A stretch of 64,000 nt of DNA from Branchipolynoe longqiensis. Lineage: Eukaryota > Annelida > Polychaeta > Phyllodocida > Polynoidae. Positions within the stretch are counted from its first letter, which is position 1; every line of letters starts with the position of its first letter. A program made the translations under genes and the position numbers. The stretch covers positions 75,027,040-75,091,039 of the forward strand of contig CM059193.1 of NCBI GenBank assembly GCA_030323885.1. The letters run 5' to 3'. Below are positions 23,316 to 33,640 of the stretch, in pieces. The notes below the pieces were generated by a model that ran no database searches, had not been told where the DNA came from, and saw only the letters and a list, made by a program, of their open reading frames with translations.

Positions 23316-23389
23316 AACAATATTGTGTAATTTTGTTTTCTTGTGTTCTTTTCTTTTAAAAGTCTAAATGACATCAGCAATGGTTTAGG

Positions 23390-23590
23390 TTAGGCATTTC
23401 CGGTTTCAGTTTTGGTTTTGGTTTTGGTTTTGGTATTATGCAAGCACGGCTTAGGTCAGCACCAAATATAACTTAAAAAAAAAAAATTACAAATCAACAC
23501 AACTACCGGATGTTAGGCATTTCCGGTTTCAGTTTCGGGTTTTCGTCGTCTTATGCAAGCACGGCGGTGGCGGCGGCATTGCCGCCAAAA
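23390..23590 (+). repeat. Internal direct repeat near the right arm
   Basis: TTAGGCATTTCCGGTTTCAG occurs at about 23390 and about 23513. Both copies are followed by a TTTTCG/TTTTGG-rich run and by TTATGCAAGCACGGC. The two blocks are about 123 bases apart. (GGTTTT)n lies between 23408 and 23432. Confidence 0.75.
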
Positions 23591-23596
23591 TTCAAA

Positions 23597-24231
23597 ATTC
23601 ACAAAACGCACGCGCACGCGCCCATATTTACATCAACCCCACCTCAACCCCCAAAAGCACGTGCCAATGTTTACTAAATTACGCAAAATCCACCACCAAA
23701 CCCGTTCGTATCTGTCAATCATCCAAATACTCAACGAGCATTGGCTGAAACGGAAAATAGCACAACCACCCTTTGGGATTCGTACCTGTCAATCATCCAA
23801 ATACTCAACGATCATTGGCTGAAACTAAAATAGGCCACGCCCCCTTTTTGTGGGGGTGCACACACACGCACACACAATTTACTAAAATTCACGAAAAATG
23901 GCCTTATAGTGCGCGCAAACACAGGGTACCATTCCATAGACTCAAGCCTTAAGCGCCGAATGGAACTTTTTAACACCCTATCTAGGTCAAACCCCCAAAC
24001 TTGACCTAGTTTCAACGAGCCTTATTTGGGCATAGGCGTGACCTAGATACATAAATTTGCATAAATTAGCAAAATCAAGCCTTCCTATTGGCTGAGACAA
24101 AAACACCCTCCCACCCTAGACCCACCCTGGACGGTCACGTGACCAGAATACTCGACGCTGATTGGCTGCTTTTTTCACAAAAACCACCCCATAGGCTTTA
24201 GTACGTTAAATAAGTCCTATATATATCTACT
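23597..24231 (-). repeat. Right terminal inverted repeat, 635 bp
   Basis: Inverted copy of 22076-22711. Differences are few, for example GCGCGTGCGCGTGCG here against GCACGTGCGCATGCG in the left arm and one fewer G in a G run. It lacks a gene facing inwards. Confidence 0.95.
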
Positions 24232-24427
24232 AGCGAGCTAATCAATATGTCTGCAATCTCTATGCAGTCCACCTATTGCAGTATGGGCTTATTGTATGGA
24301 AAGTGCTCCTCCCCCCCCACCCACCCACTACCCACCCCAGCCCATTCGATAGTTATACTCCCCATCTCTCTGACATTTTCAAACCGTACGTGATGGCCGA
24401 ATCGGCAAGAGCACTGGTTGGCTTCCT

Positions 24428-25279
24428 AGGCCCTGTCACACTACGACGTTTCTCACCAACGCGCTTCAACGCGTGCCGACGGGTTGGGTTTTTGTTCAAC
24501 ACGTCGGTACACGTCCGGCACGTTACTGGCGCGTTGCCGGCACGTTGCCGGCGCGTTACCGGCGCGTCGGTACATAGCAACGTGTGAATGGACGCGTCGG
24601 CGCGCGTCGGGGCGCGTCGGGGCGCGTCGAGGTTTTGTGCATGCACAAAACTTTGGACGCGCGGCGACGCGCGCCAACGGGTTGGAGGGCGCGTTACGGA
24701 CGCGTTAGCAACACGTCGACACGCGTTGGCGGCGCGCCGGCGGTACGCTGGCAGGACGTTGATCAACGTTGGTTAACGTTGGCTTTTTTTCCCCCAAAAT
24801 GGGAGCGTTCCGTCGGCGCGTCGGGAACATCCCATCGACGTGTTGTGGGCATGCCATTGGCGTTGCTCCAGCGTTTCTCGGCGCGTTGGACGTGTTGCCG
24901 GCGCGCCTGGATGCGTTGGCCGCACGCTGTGGACGCGCTGCGGGCGCATCCTAACGTGTTGCTGGCGGGTATGTACGGGTTCACGCAATACTAACACGAT
25001 ACCAACGCGCTGCCTCCACGCCGTAAACGCGCCGACAGCGCGCCAACAGCGCGCCTACAACACGCCAATAACACGCTACTGACACGCTACATACATCCTA
25101 ATAACATGCTACTAACGCGCCAATAACGCGCCAATAACACGCCTCCAACCCGCCACTAACACGCTGCGCCGCGTCAAACTTTCTCCCAAAGCGCCGAAAA
25201 GTTCGACGTTTCTCGACGGGTTGCAAATATTTTGCACATTGCCGGCGCGCCGGTGGAAGCGTCGTAGTGTGACAGGGCC
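24428..25279. mobile_element. CpG-rich fold-back MITE, copy 1
   Basis: It starts AGGCCCTGTCACACTACGAC and ends GTCGTAGTGTGACAGGGCC. The interior is packed with ACGCG, GCGCG and GTTGGCGCG-like units. The left half reads mostly GTTGGCG and the right half mostly CGCCAAC, so the whole forms a long imperfect hairpin around 24640-24800. It has no coding capacity. Target duplication is not clear in this copy. Confidence 0.85.
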
Positions 25280-25527
25280 ATCGGGAGGTTGTAGGTTTGA
25301 ATCCCTCTCTGAGTTAAAGCACTACCTTACTAAATGTATATTTGTCACAACCTAGCCTGGTGCTCAGCATTATTCAGATATTGTAAGGACTGGTTTGTTT
25401 AGTATCAGGATAATATGACTGGGTGGGATATTGGGTCATGTTGCCGGCGGGCCCAGTCTTCTACTGAGACACAACTATAGAATCGCCATGTATGTGCACT
25501 GTCATAATTCGCTGCCTGTCCTTTTCT

Positions 25528-25908
25528 TTTGTTATTGATGAGTGGATTTACCCTACTCATAACGAATAAGTGAGTTAAAGACTTGTTTTCAGTGTTGGGC
25601 AGCACCTAACCAATTTGATTTAAGTTTTGTGAACTTTGCTTTAGGTGTCATTGCTCCTTATTTATGGCTTGTATCTATTTGTAGATTGCAAACAGTCCAA
25701 CATCTAGCTTTTACTTTTCTTTGTGTTAGTCCATTTAAAAATCATGTGTTTTTCTAGGTTACATTATTTTTAAGTAGGTTATTAAACAGTGCTATGTTTT
25801 CTGAATTCTGTGTTGCAGCTGGCAGTTTATTCTAAATATTGGGACTCATGTTTGCTACACTGTCTTCATTTGCATTGAATTTAGATTTTACCATTGCTAG
25901 TAACCTGA
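25528..25908. mobile_element. Unidentified insertion inside the SINE tail
   Basis: About 380 AT-rich bases separate GCCTGTCC from CCTGATATGACC, which are adjacent in every intact SINE. No terminal repeat, frame or second copy is seen, so its class is unknown. Confidence 0.6.
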
Positions 25909-25945
25909 TATGACCTTATATGTTGCTGGCATGTAAAACCCCAAG

Positions 25946-26310
25946 TAATGAAACCAAGCCAACATATTTATAATAATGCTATTCACAACCCGCATACCAG
26001 TCATTACATGCACATTAGGATGTCAGCCCACTAGTCAGTCATTTGGGCAATTAAAGCAAATCATAATGGATTCTCTCAACTTGCGACAGCTGCGAGATCA
26101 GTTGTGTGTGTCATTTGTCATGGTAGTGATGCAAGTATGACACATCAGGGTATTTCCTATGAGTCTATGATTTGAAGTGGTTCCAGCACTTTGGCACCAT
26201 TAATTACCAAATGAGGAACGCGCTATGGATTCCTACTAAATAGCGTCTGATGTCAAGTGACTTTGTCTAAATGAAATAAAATTCCCATCGCAATTCACAG
26301 AATTATCTGA
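25946..26310. other. Unassigned DNA
   Basis: No gene or repeat recognised. Confidence 0.4.
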
Positions 26311-26315
26311 GCAAC

Positions 26316-26332
26316 TGCTATATATATATATG

Positions 26333-26364
<32 letters not shown>

Positions 26365-26523
26365 TGTATATATATGTATATATGTATATATATGTATATA
26401 TATATATATGTATATATATATCTGTATATATATGTATATATATGTATATATATGTATATATGTATATATAGAATATGTATATATATATATGTATATGTAT
26501 ATATATATATGTATATATATTCA
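26316..26523. repeat. TATATATG microsatellite
   Basis: About 200 bases of TATATATG and TATATG units. Tyr/Ile frames here are artefacts. Confidence 0.95.
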
Positions 26524-26859
26524 AACGGATATATAGGCGATAGTGACCAGACGCAGCTCGTATACAGTGCTTAGAGCCCCTCACACTCACAGGTGGCGCC
26601 AGTGTGGCCAATACTGCATTACACAGGGCCAGTTACATAGGATATAGTGTGTATACTTTAATATGGGGAACTGCAAATAGATAGTGTTTATATTCCCGTA
26701 ATAGATTATAGAACACATACATATGCCAATTTCACTTTGTTGCATGTATTTCTTTTGTTCACAGAGAAGAAGCTATGTTGTACTATTTGTTTGGTAAACA
26801 ATCGCTGCTGAGTACTACAGGGGCAACATATTCAGAGCTACACTGGCACTGAACAGGTT

Positions 26860-27115
26860 TTGTTTACAGGTGCACGATTCACTAGTCTAGTCATATACTC
26901 AACTGTATTGACTAATGCACAACTGTCTTCTGGCTACAGAAAGAGAGGGCGCCCCCGTCTCTGGTTCAAAGATACCATCAAGAGAAACCTGAAGCTGAGA
27001 GACATTAAGACCGACTCATGGACGCAACTCTCACAGCAGAGAGCTAAATGGAGAGCGGCAGTCAAGTAATGAAAGCAGTCTTTGTCGCATCGCGACTGAC
27101 AGCATGATGATTGAC
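26860..27115 (+). pseudogene. RTE-like LINE, C-terminal end
   Basis: One frame reads RKRGRPRLWFKDTIKRNLK and then RDIKTDSWTQLSQQRAKWRA before a stop at 27067-27069. A GRPxxRWKDxxKRDLK...W...A.DRxxWR pattern is the known C-terminus of RTE-type LINE reverse transcriptases. The stop is followed by a tail GTCTTTGTCGCATCGCGAC and CAGCATGATGAT. Everything upstream is missing, so this is a 5'-truncated copy. Confidence 0.75.
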
Positions 27116-27329
27116 TAATGCATCTGATATGTGATGTATACAACATTATGCAAGTATAAAGGTGCGGAATCAGATATTATTACTATTCTATTTATTACTG
27201 CTATTTGTTGTATCATTTGGTGTGGAGTACCTCCTTCCCATGTGACCACTGGCGCCACCACCGCCAGCTTTCCTAACTATGGACGCTCATCACCGTCACT
27301 CACGCATGGGTATATATAATATATACATA

Positions 27330-27640
27330 CATAATCAATCATGAGGCTAACCTGGAAGGACAAAGTGACAAATAAGGAAATACTTGAACGGACGGGGCTG
27401 CCCTCTATGGAAGATCTTTGATCAAAAAGAATCTCCGGTGGACTGGACACCTCATTAGGATGTCATCAGACAGGCTACAAAAGCAGATCCTCTATTCTCA
27501 ACCTGAAGCCGAGAGATATTAAGACCAACTCATGGACATCACTCTCACAGCAGAGAGCTAAATGGAGAGTCACAGTCAAGAAATGAAAGCAGTCTTTGTC
27601 ACATCGCGACCAACAGCATGATGATGATGATGACATACAT
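27330..27640 (+). pseudogene. RTE-like LINE, second C-terminal fragment
   Basis: It starts earlier in the protein than the copy at 26860. The frame begins RLTWKDKVTNKEILERTGLP, then has the GRW-type box RWTGHLIRMSSDRLQKQILY with a frameshift before it. The segment that would hold GRPRLWFKD is deleted, and the end is RDIKTNSWTSLSQQRAKWR. The tail ACATCGCGACCAACAGCATG is followed by (ATG)n. Confidence 0.75.
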
Positions 27641-27736
27641 AATAATATAGCAGCATCTGATTCATGAATACAAAACTATGTGTAATGCTGGTAATTGGAT
27701 AAAATTTAGCAATTGAAAATTAAATTTAATACACAA

Positions 27737-27938
27737 GGAATGGACAAATGAGTGAGAGCGTCCGTCTCTCGTGTTGGTAGATCATGGGATCATGGGTTGG
27801 AATGCTGGTCAAATCAAACCAATGACTTGAAAATTGATACTTGTGGCTTCCTAGCTAGGAGCTCGACATTATTAGGATAGGGTAAGGAGCAGTGGAATGA
27901 GGAAGATCAATTGTCCACGATTGAAATTTCCACTGCTT
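27737..27938 (+). mobile_element. Chimeric SINE: family A head with B1-like tail
   Basis: The head and left body are family A (GGACAAATGAGTGAGAGCG, CAATGACTTGAAAATTGATA). After GATAGGGTAAGGA it switches to GCAGTGGAATGAGGAAGA and a block ending AATTTCCACTGCTT, which is family B1 sequence. The same junction is seen at 30985-31204. Confidence 0.75.
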
Positions 27939-28354
27939 AAAAAAAACTACTGTTCCAACAAAAAAAGAAAAAGGGTGATTACAACAATCAATCTAGTATC
28001 TTTATCTCAGAAAATGACAGAAACTCAAGACCATCGGACTATGCAACTTGAATGCGAAATATATTTAACAGAAATTGTGCAGCAGCGTGATGTGTTTGTA
28101 AACTTTGGTCACGCCCACCCGCGAGGTGACGGATGCGGTGGTCAGTGTGGCCCCCTGGCACGGCGTGCAAAGAGGATTTGCAGGGATTTGGCAGGCTGCA
28201 GATCGTGGTGTCCCTGTAAGGCTGTAAGGCACGCGTCGCTGTAGCAAACTCAGATCTAAGGAAGAACCCACAGGGAGTGTAGCTAGCAAAGACATGCTTT
28301 ACATTTTAAGACCATCACTCACAGCACCAAGATGTGTGTGTGTTGTCACAGAGC
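27939..28354. other. Unassigned DNA
   Basis: No gene recognised. An open stretch of 115 codons at 27897-28244 crosses a SINE end and shows no domain. Confidence 0.4.
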
Positions 28355-28935
28355 GCCGGGAAGAATTGTCAGGGGTTGGAGTGTCAGGGGTTGGGGTGTC
28401 AGGGGTTGGGGTGTCAGGGGTTGGGTGTGTCAGGGGTTGGGGTTGGGTTGTAGTTGGGGTAGCTAGTGCGGGAGGGCTGGTGGTGGAGTAGGGGTGGGAA
28501 TGGGGGTGGGGGTTGCAGTGGAGTGGTGGGTGGTGGGTTGTGGGTGTTGGGGTGAGAGTTGTAGTGACGTGGTGGTGGGGGGTGGTGGGGTGGGGGTTGT
28601 AGTGGGGTGGGGGTGTGTGGGTTGTGGGGTAGGAGTGGATGGCGGGGGTAGGAGTGGAGGCGGGGGTTGGGGGGGGGTGGGAGTGGAGGCGGTGTTGGGG
28701 TGGGGATGGGAGTGGAGTGGGGATGGGGTGGGAGATGGGGTGCAGGTGGGAATGGGGGTGTGGTGGGTGGTGGGAGGTGGGGCTTGGGGTGTGGGTGATA
28801 GTGGGGATGACGTTGGGAGGGGGGGTTTAGTGGGGTGGGGATGGGGATGGGACGGGGAGTGGAGGTGGGAGTTGGGGTGGGGGTGGTAGTGGGGATGGGG
28901 GTGGTAGTCGGGGTGCGGTGAGGGTGGGGGCGGAG
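28355..28935. repeat. G-rich minisatellite
   Basis: It opens with GTCAGGGGTTGGGGT repeated about five times and continues as irregular GGGTGGGG and GGAGTGG units for 500 bases. The plus strand is nearly free of C. It could form quadruplexes on the plus strand, in contrast with the C-rich block at 15010-17035. Confidence 0.9.
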
Positions 28936-29527
28936 TCAATGCAAGTGCTCATAGTGCAGTGTTCAATGGTTATGGACAGATTACACCTTCAACTGTAATG
29001 ACTGAGTAGGACTTATAATATAAGATACAACTCAGAATGACAAAGAACCAGCAGCGTTTAAAGCCTCACATAAACCACATACATAATAACAACTCAGTTT
29101 ATGCAACGACCTACCGCCATAGCGCATTATACTGAACTAACACTAGCTGACCCACTAACATAATAACCTCTTTCTTAAACTACTAATATACCCTACCTAA
29201 GTACTTGACTTCTGTGGGTTTGTAAACTTATTACCGTTACCTGCTTCAGAACTGCTGCAATATAGAAAGGCACCAATATATCAGTTCAATCATTGGTTTG
29301 AAAATTAATCTTCTGGTGGGGCGGTTGTAGAAGCTGGGGACATCTTTACAATCAGTCAACTGACGAGTCGTTGGGGCGGCCCAAGCTAAGTACCCGCTGA
29401 TCTAACTATTTACAATGTAAGGTAAATGGCAGGGAGTCCAGTGCCTCAGCAGTAACAACATTATATTCTTATAAATAAACTATTTCCCAAAAAGAAATCA
29501 TGCCTTTAAAAGAAGCCACATGATGTA
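28936..29527. other. Unassigned DNA
   Basis: No gene or repeat recognised. Confidence 0.4.
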
Positions 29528-29543
29528 GGTTGAATGGTATGGT

Positions 29544-29877
29544 TTTGTTTGTTGTTGTTTTACGTCCTAGCAACATCCAAGGTCATATCAGGAAAGGTAC
29601 CGACTTGTGACAGTGCGCACTCATGGCGACTTTATAGTGCTGTCCCACTGGGAAACCAGGCCGCCGGCACCATGACCTGGTATCCCACTCAGTCACATTA
29701 TCCTGACACTGAGCACACCAGTCCTTGCCCTATCCTAATAATGCCGAGCGCCTGGCTAGGAAGCGACAAGTATCAATTTTATAGTCATTGGTTTGACTCG
29801 ACCGGGACTCGAACCCACGACCCCACGATCTACCAGCACGGGAGACGGACGCTCTAACTCATTCGGCCATCCCGTCT
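29544..29877 (-). mobile_element. SINE family A, full length with 16-bp target duplication
   Basis: All parts are present on the minus strand, including an intact B box GGGACTCGAACCC in inverted form. GGTTGAATGGTATGGT occurs at 29528-29543 and again at 29878-29893. This exact duplication and low divergence make it one of the youngest copies and a good reference sequence for the family. Confidence 0.95.
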
Positions 29878-29925
29878 GGTTGAATGGTATGGTAATGTGT
29901 GCTTTATTATTGCATATGGTTAAAG

Positions 29926-30400
29926 GTTAAAGGTCATGGACTTAAGCAGCAGTGTGTTCTCTATTATACATTGAACACATTCTGGAATGTCTGCTCATTC
30001 TGTAGGATAAAGGTTAAATCTATGAACATACTCAACAATGTATCCTCTATTACACATTCAACATACACCCTAATGTTTACTCATTGTGTGGGTTTAGATT
30101 GAGTATTTACTGAACGATGTTTGCTATGTTACTCATTGAACATACTCCCTGATATCTGCTGATTATCCAGCTCAAAGACTAAAGGTTATGTATATCGTCA
30201 ACACATTGTGTTCTATTATGCATTGTACATACTCTCCAATTACTGCTCAGTATGTAGGTCAAAGGTTAAAGGTCATGCAGTTCATCAACAGTTTGCGCTA
30301 TATCACACATTGAACATACTACCCAATGTTTCGTCCTGAGCTAAAGGCTATGTGTTTACCGAACAAGTTGTACTATATTGCACAATGAACATACTACCCA
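29926..30400. repeat. Degenerate tandem repeat, about 86-bp unit
   Basis: About six diverged units contain TAAAGGTTAAAGGTCATG, a TGTTCTATTATGCATTGAAC-like block and ACATACTCCC with CTGCTCA. Not coding. Confidence 0.7.
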
Positions 30401-30410
30401 TTTTCGCATT

Positions 30411-30596
30411 ATAACTTACAGCATCATCAAAGGCCTGCTGCTCTCATACCATGTCTATGTGGTGTGGGAGGTTAAAAATCCCTTTGGTTGGTAAAAGTGT
30501 AGGCACAGGCTTTCTATGGATAAACTGTCTAATGGTGAAAACAAGTCTATTCAGACTTATCTATAAGAGGCAGTATAAATCTTCAAGAAAAAAAAT
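30411..30596 (+). mobile_element. SINE family B, tail type B2, 5' truncated
   Basis: It begins inside the body at ATAACTTACAGCATCATCAA and runs to the AGTATAAATCTTCAAGAAA tail. The tRNA head is missing. Confidence 0.85.
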
Positions 30597-30984
30597 TGCC
30601 TCCGTGACCATTCCAATCCTTTAACATGTGATAGTTGACACCTCATTGCATGAATGCCACATAGAGTCAGTCACTAGCTTATATATGTGTGATCGATCAC
30701 AAACGCCATGCATCACTGCATGGGATCAATACCTCCTAGAATCACTACCTCATATAAGTGATTGATCACACCCTCGATAACCCACCTCATTAACAAAGAT
30801 TAGGATGATGACAGGGCAATGTTGACACAACTAACATGTAGTAGTAACTGTCGCTCATAATTCCACCATGTTGTAGTTCCTTGTTCCTCGGCAATCTCTG
30901 GCCAAGTCAAACTAATGACTTAAACAATTAATCCTAGTCACTACCTAACCTGGGATTTACCATTACAATCAATGTTAAAGAACT
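30597..30984. other. Unassigned DNA with a weak SINE fragment
   Basis: 30899-30983 resembles a decayed family A body (AGTCAAACTAATGACTTAA). The remainder is unassigned. Confidence 0.4.
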
Positions 30985-31204
30985 GGTCAGGCTAGGGATG
31001 GCCAAATGAGTTAGAGCGACCGTCTCCCATGTTGGTAGATCGCGGGATAGCGGCTTCGAATCCTGGTCAATTCAAACCAATGACTTAAAAATTGACACTT
31101 ATCGCTTCCTAGCCAGACGCTCGGCATTACTATGATAGGGCAAGGAGCAGTGGAATGAGGAAGACCAGTAGTCTGCAACTGAAATTTCCCCTGCTTAAAC
31201 AACT
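30985..31204 (+). mobile_element. Chimeric SINE carrying the YR-element insertion
   Basis: A family A head (GGATGGCCAAATGAGTTAGA) with a switch to a B1-like tail after AAGGAGCAGTGG. The tail reads GAAATTTCCCCTGCTTAAAC and then AACTAAT. It continues on the far side of the 4.1-kb insertion at 35320 with GTACCAAACAACAAC, so the insertion site is base-exact. Confidence 0.8.
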
Positions 31205-31207
31205 AAT

Positions 31208-31325
31208 TAAACCAACGCAAGATAAGTACAGTATAAAGTGGCATTTATTCTTACTATTTCGTTGTTACATTTAAGCCATGAGATGTTTGATTTATTAAGA
31301 TTTCGAGGATTTCAGGCACGTAGCC
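31208..31325 (-). repeat. Split direct repeat, B2 copy (118 bp)
   Basis: It matches 31601-31718, from TAAACCAACGCAAG to CAGGCACGTAGCC, with AGATAAG here against AGACAAG in the other copy. A 37-base unique spacer (31326-31362) separates it from the A2 block. Confidence 0.9.
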
Positions 31326-31362
31326 CTATGAATGTCAGTTATAGTTGGGCTGGGTGGGACGG

Positions 31363-31600
31363 CAAATCCAAAGGAGAGAACACGTCCTGCCGATCGAAAG
31401 GCTCTGGTCGAAGTGTCTATAGAGTGTCTATAGAGAAAATGCGCCACATCTCGTTATGCAAATTTACAGAAGATGGCGCCACAGTCGGAGCATTTATTAT
31501 TAAGCAGGACACTATAGATGGCGCCACCAGTCGCCTCAATGTTTAGTATGTACTTTTTCTTGCGGGTTAAATTACCGATGTTGAAATCAACATCCACAAT
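31363..31600 (-). repeat. Split direct repeat, A2 copy (238 bp)
   Basis: It is apparently identical to 35082-35319, starting CAAATCCAAAGGAGAG and ending CATCCACAAT on the plus strand. It holds an internal doublet GTGTCTATAGA. Confidence 0.95.
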
Positions 31601-31718
31601 TAAACCAACGCAAGACAAGTACAGTATAAAGTGGCATTTATTCTTACTATTTCGTTGTTACATTTAAGCCATGAGATGTTTGATTTATTAAGATTTCGAG
31701 GATTTCAGGCACGTAGCC
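31601..31718 (-). repeat. Split direct repeat, B1 copy (118 bp)
   Basis: It directly abuts the A2 block with AAT at the join. Beyond it (31719) the sequence diverges into the element interior. Confidence 0.9.
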
Positions 31719-32334
31719 AAAAAATATATCTTAAGTGCCTGGAAGCTGAGACTGGATGTTGTATGTTGACACAGCAGCAGAGGTCCAATGACCAATTGTC
31801 TTACGTCCTGCCTCGCTGACCTTTGGAGGCAGAACTATGGAGAGTTGAACGCATGGTGTGTAGCGTTATAGCACCGCGTGCTAAGTGGCCCGCCACGGAC
31901 AGGGCTAGTCTTATGATTGAAAGCACCAGGTACTGTGAGGCCCGCCACAGACAGGGCTAGTCTTATGATCGAAAGCACCGTGTGCTGGGAGGCCCGCCAC
32001 AGACAGGGACAATGTCATGATTGAAATTAATCCACGAACATGTGAGTGGTAGCCACATGAGTCAAGAAGACCGGCCGTCGTGCCAAGGTGGTGTCCCAGA
32101 CACGTACTCGCCCCCACGCAGGTGCTGCGCAGAAGGCAACCAGAATTGCTGGAATGCGATGTCTCTAGGAGACGGTGAGTTGATTGGTGTCTGGATGATG
32201 ACACGGACATTGATGCCCAGGAGTGTTAGCCTTAGATCCTCGCGCGACTAAGTGACCAGGAAGGCCACGGATGTCGTGAACAGATTGCTCTGCAGTACCA
32301 TATTGTCCATGTACAGCCGGGAGGCCGGCCGCTA

Positions 32335-32665
32335 TGGGGTGTCGGAGGCACTGGTGTGGTATTTGGATAACCTGGGAAGAGAGGCAAAGAATAAGCAGTC
32401 GAATCCCAGGTTATAATGTGTGGTTGTGAGCGACGGTGGTTTGTGGTTGGGCCCATACACCTTGCAATGTATGGGAGCCACCCGACCTTTGGCGAGATCC
32501 TCCTGTGGTGGATGATGTGTGCTTTGAGTTACAACTCCTCGATGATATGTTGGAGTTAATATAGTATTGTCACTGCGAATGAGGCTACAGTGCATGCCCA
32601 GCAGAGACTGCACCTCAGATGGCCTGAGCATGGCAGCAAGAAAGAGTGAGCCTATTGTTGAAAGT
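32335..32665 (-). pseudogene. Possible tyrosine recombinase remnant
   Basis: A minus-strand frame reads FLAAMLRPSEVQSLL followed by a short turn and HCSLIRSDNTILTPTY. The LRPSE box with preceding small hydrophobics resembles box I (catalytic Arg) of tyrosine recombinases. Further downstream, in a different frame, a VHDIRG-like motif near 32268 recalls the His-x-x-Arg box II. Stops and frameshifts break the gene. The position, close to the B1 repeat, fits the 3'-terminal place of the recombinase in Ngaro-type elements. I rate this as suggestive only. Confidence 0.4.
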
Positions 32666-33640
32666 CATAACGTACCCTTGTCTGAAGGAATTATTTGTAG
32701 CTATGGCTAGTCGCCCGTTGGCGACTGAGTAGTACCAGCCAAGCACGATGATGATATGTTGGAGTTAAGATGTTATTGCAACAGTCTATATGATTGTATC
32801 GAACATCATCATATGGGCGTATGAGACTGTTATGGGTGTAATAGCGATGTGAGCCTATGTGTCAACATGTGATTATGTACCCCTGTATGAGGAATTACTT
32901 GTGGCTATGTCTACTTGCTGTTTTGCGACTGGGTAGGACCAGCCCAAGCACGAGCCCTTTTGATGTGGGGGCCTTGACATTGCTATCAAGACAGGGCACA
33001 AGTACTGAGTTGAGGGCATGGCAGTGTCATTAAAGAGCGTAGCCATGGGTGTAATAGTATGAGTGTAATCGGTGATGTTAAAGCCGTATAGCAAATGTCA
33101 CAAGGAGCCCTGCATGAGTGAGATTTGAGTGGCCATGGCCACCCTCGAAGCATATGTCAGTGTCAGTACAGAGCATATTTTGACGAATGCTGGTAATAAC
33201 AGGCATAACATGCTGAGGTAAAACCATGGCAGTGTTTGGTGGATGATAACCGTTAATAACGCACCCCTGCATGAGCAAGATTATTGTGTCCATGGCCACC
33301 GAATTTATGGAAGCGCGCCATGGTGCATGATATTGGCCTTGATGTGCTGCCTTATTTTTGAGTGTGTGCAATGGGTCGATATTTATCGACCTCGTGTGCA
33401 TGGAGTGGGTCGATTCGTGATGCTTTTGGTCTAATGACTGATCGACTACGCCTGCCTGTGACGTTTTGAACTGCGATAATGCTATATCATCCATATGAGT
33501 TTAATGGCCATGTGAAGCCTGTCTGGCTGATGGTCTTAACGTACCCTTGTATGAGTGGCTTAACGATGGTATTGCTTTAGTGACTGAGTAGGACCATATG
33601 GCAGTGTCAATCATGCAGGCAGTGAAGAATCGTCCTTATG
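32660..33640. repeat. Degenerate internal repeats of the YR element
   Basis: Blocks with ACGTACCCTTGTATGAG, TGTGGCTATG-like and GCGACTGGGTAGGACCAG recur at about 32670, 32875, 33255 and 33540 with poor spacing. They break any long frame here. Confidence 0.55.

Larger units (their letters stand above)
22076..24231 (+). mobile_element. Maverick/Polinton-like non-autonomous element, 2,156 bp
   Basis: The ends are AGTAGATATATATAGGAC and GTCCTATATATATCTACT. AGCGAG flanks the element on both sides (22070-22075 and 24232-24237), a 6-bp target duplication. Terminal inverted repeats are about 636 bp and nearly identical. Long inverted repeats, a 5'-AG start and a 6-bp duplication are the known hallmarks of Maverick/Polinton elements, which are normally 15-20 kb with polymerase, integrase and capsid genes. 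None of those genes is here, only one unrelated-looking gene. Near identity of the arms argues for a recent insertion or for arm conversion. Assignment to this superfamily is inference from the ends. A solitary fold-back transposon of another class is the main alternative. Confidence 0.75.
24385..25945 (+). mobile_element. SINE family A split by two insertions
   Basis: The head (GATGGCCGAATCGGCAAGAG) runs to 24427. The B box side resumes at 25280 (TCGGGAGGTTGTAGGTTTGA) and the body runs to 25527. The tail (CCTGATATGACCTTATATG) resumes at about 25909. All three parts are in register with intact copies. Confidence 0.85.

Noticed and set aside
24353..25082. Arg/Ala-rich frames over the CpG-rich block
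   Set aside because: They arise from repeated GCGCG units in a fold-back MITE and are open on both strands.
31208..31718. LTR retrotransposon with direct LTRs
   Set aside because: The direct repeats are split and arranged A-interior-BAB, not LTR-interior-LTR. There is no TG...CA boundary, primer site or polypurine tract.
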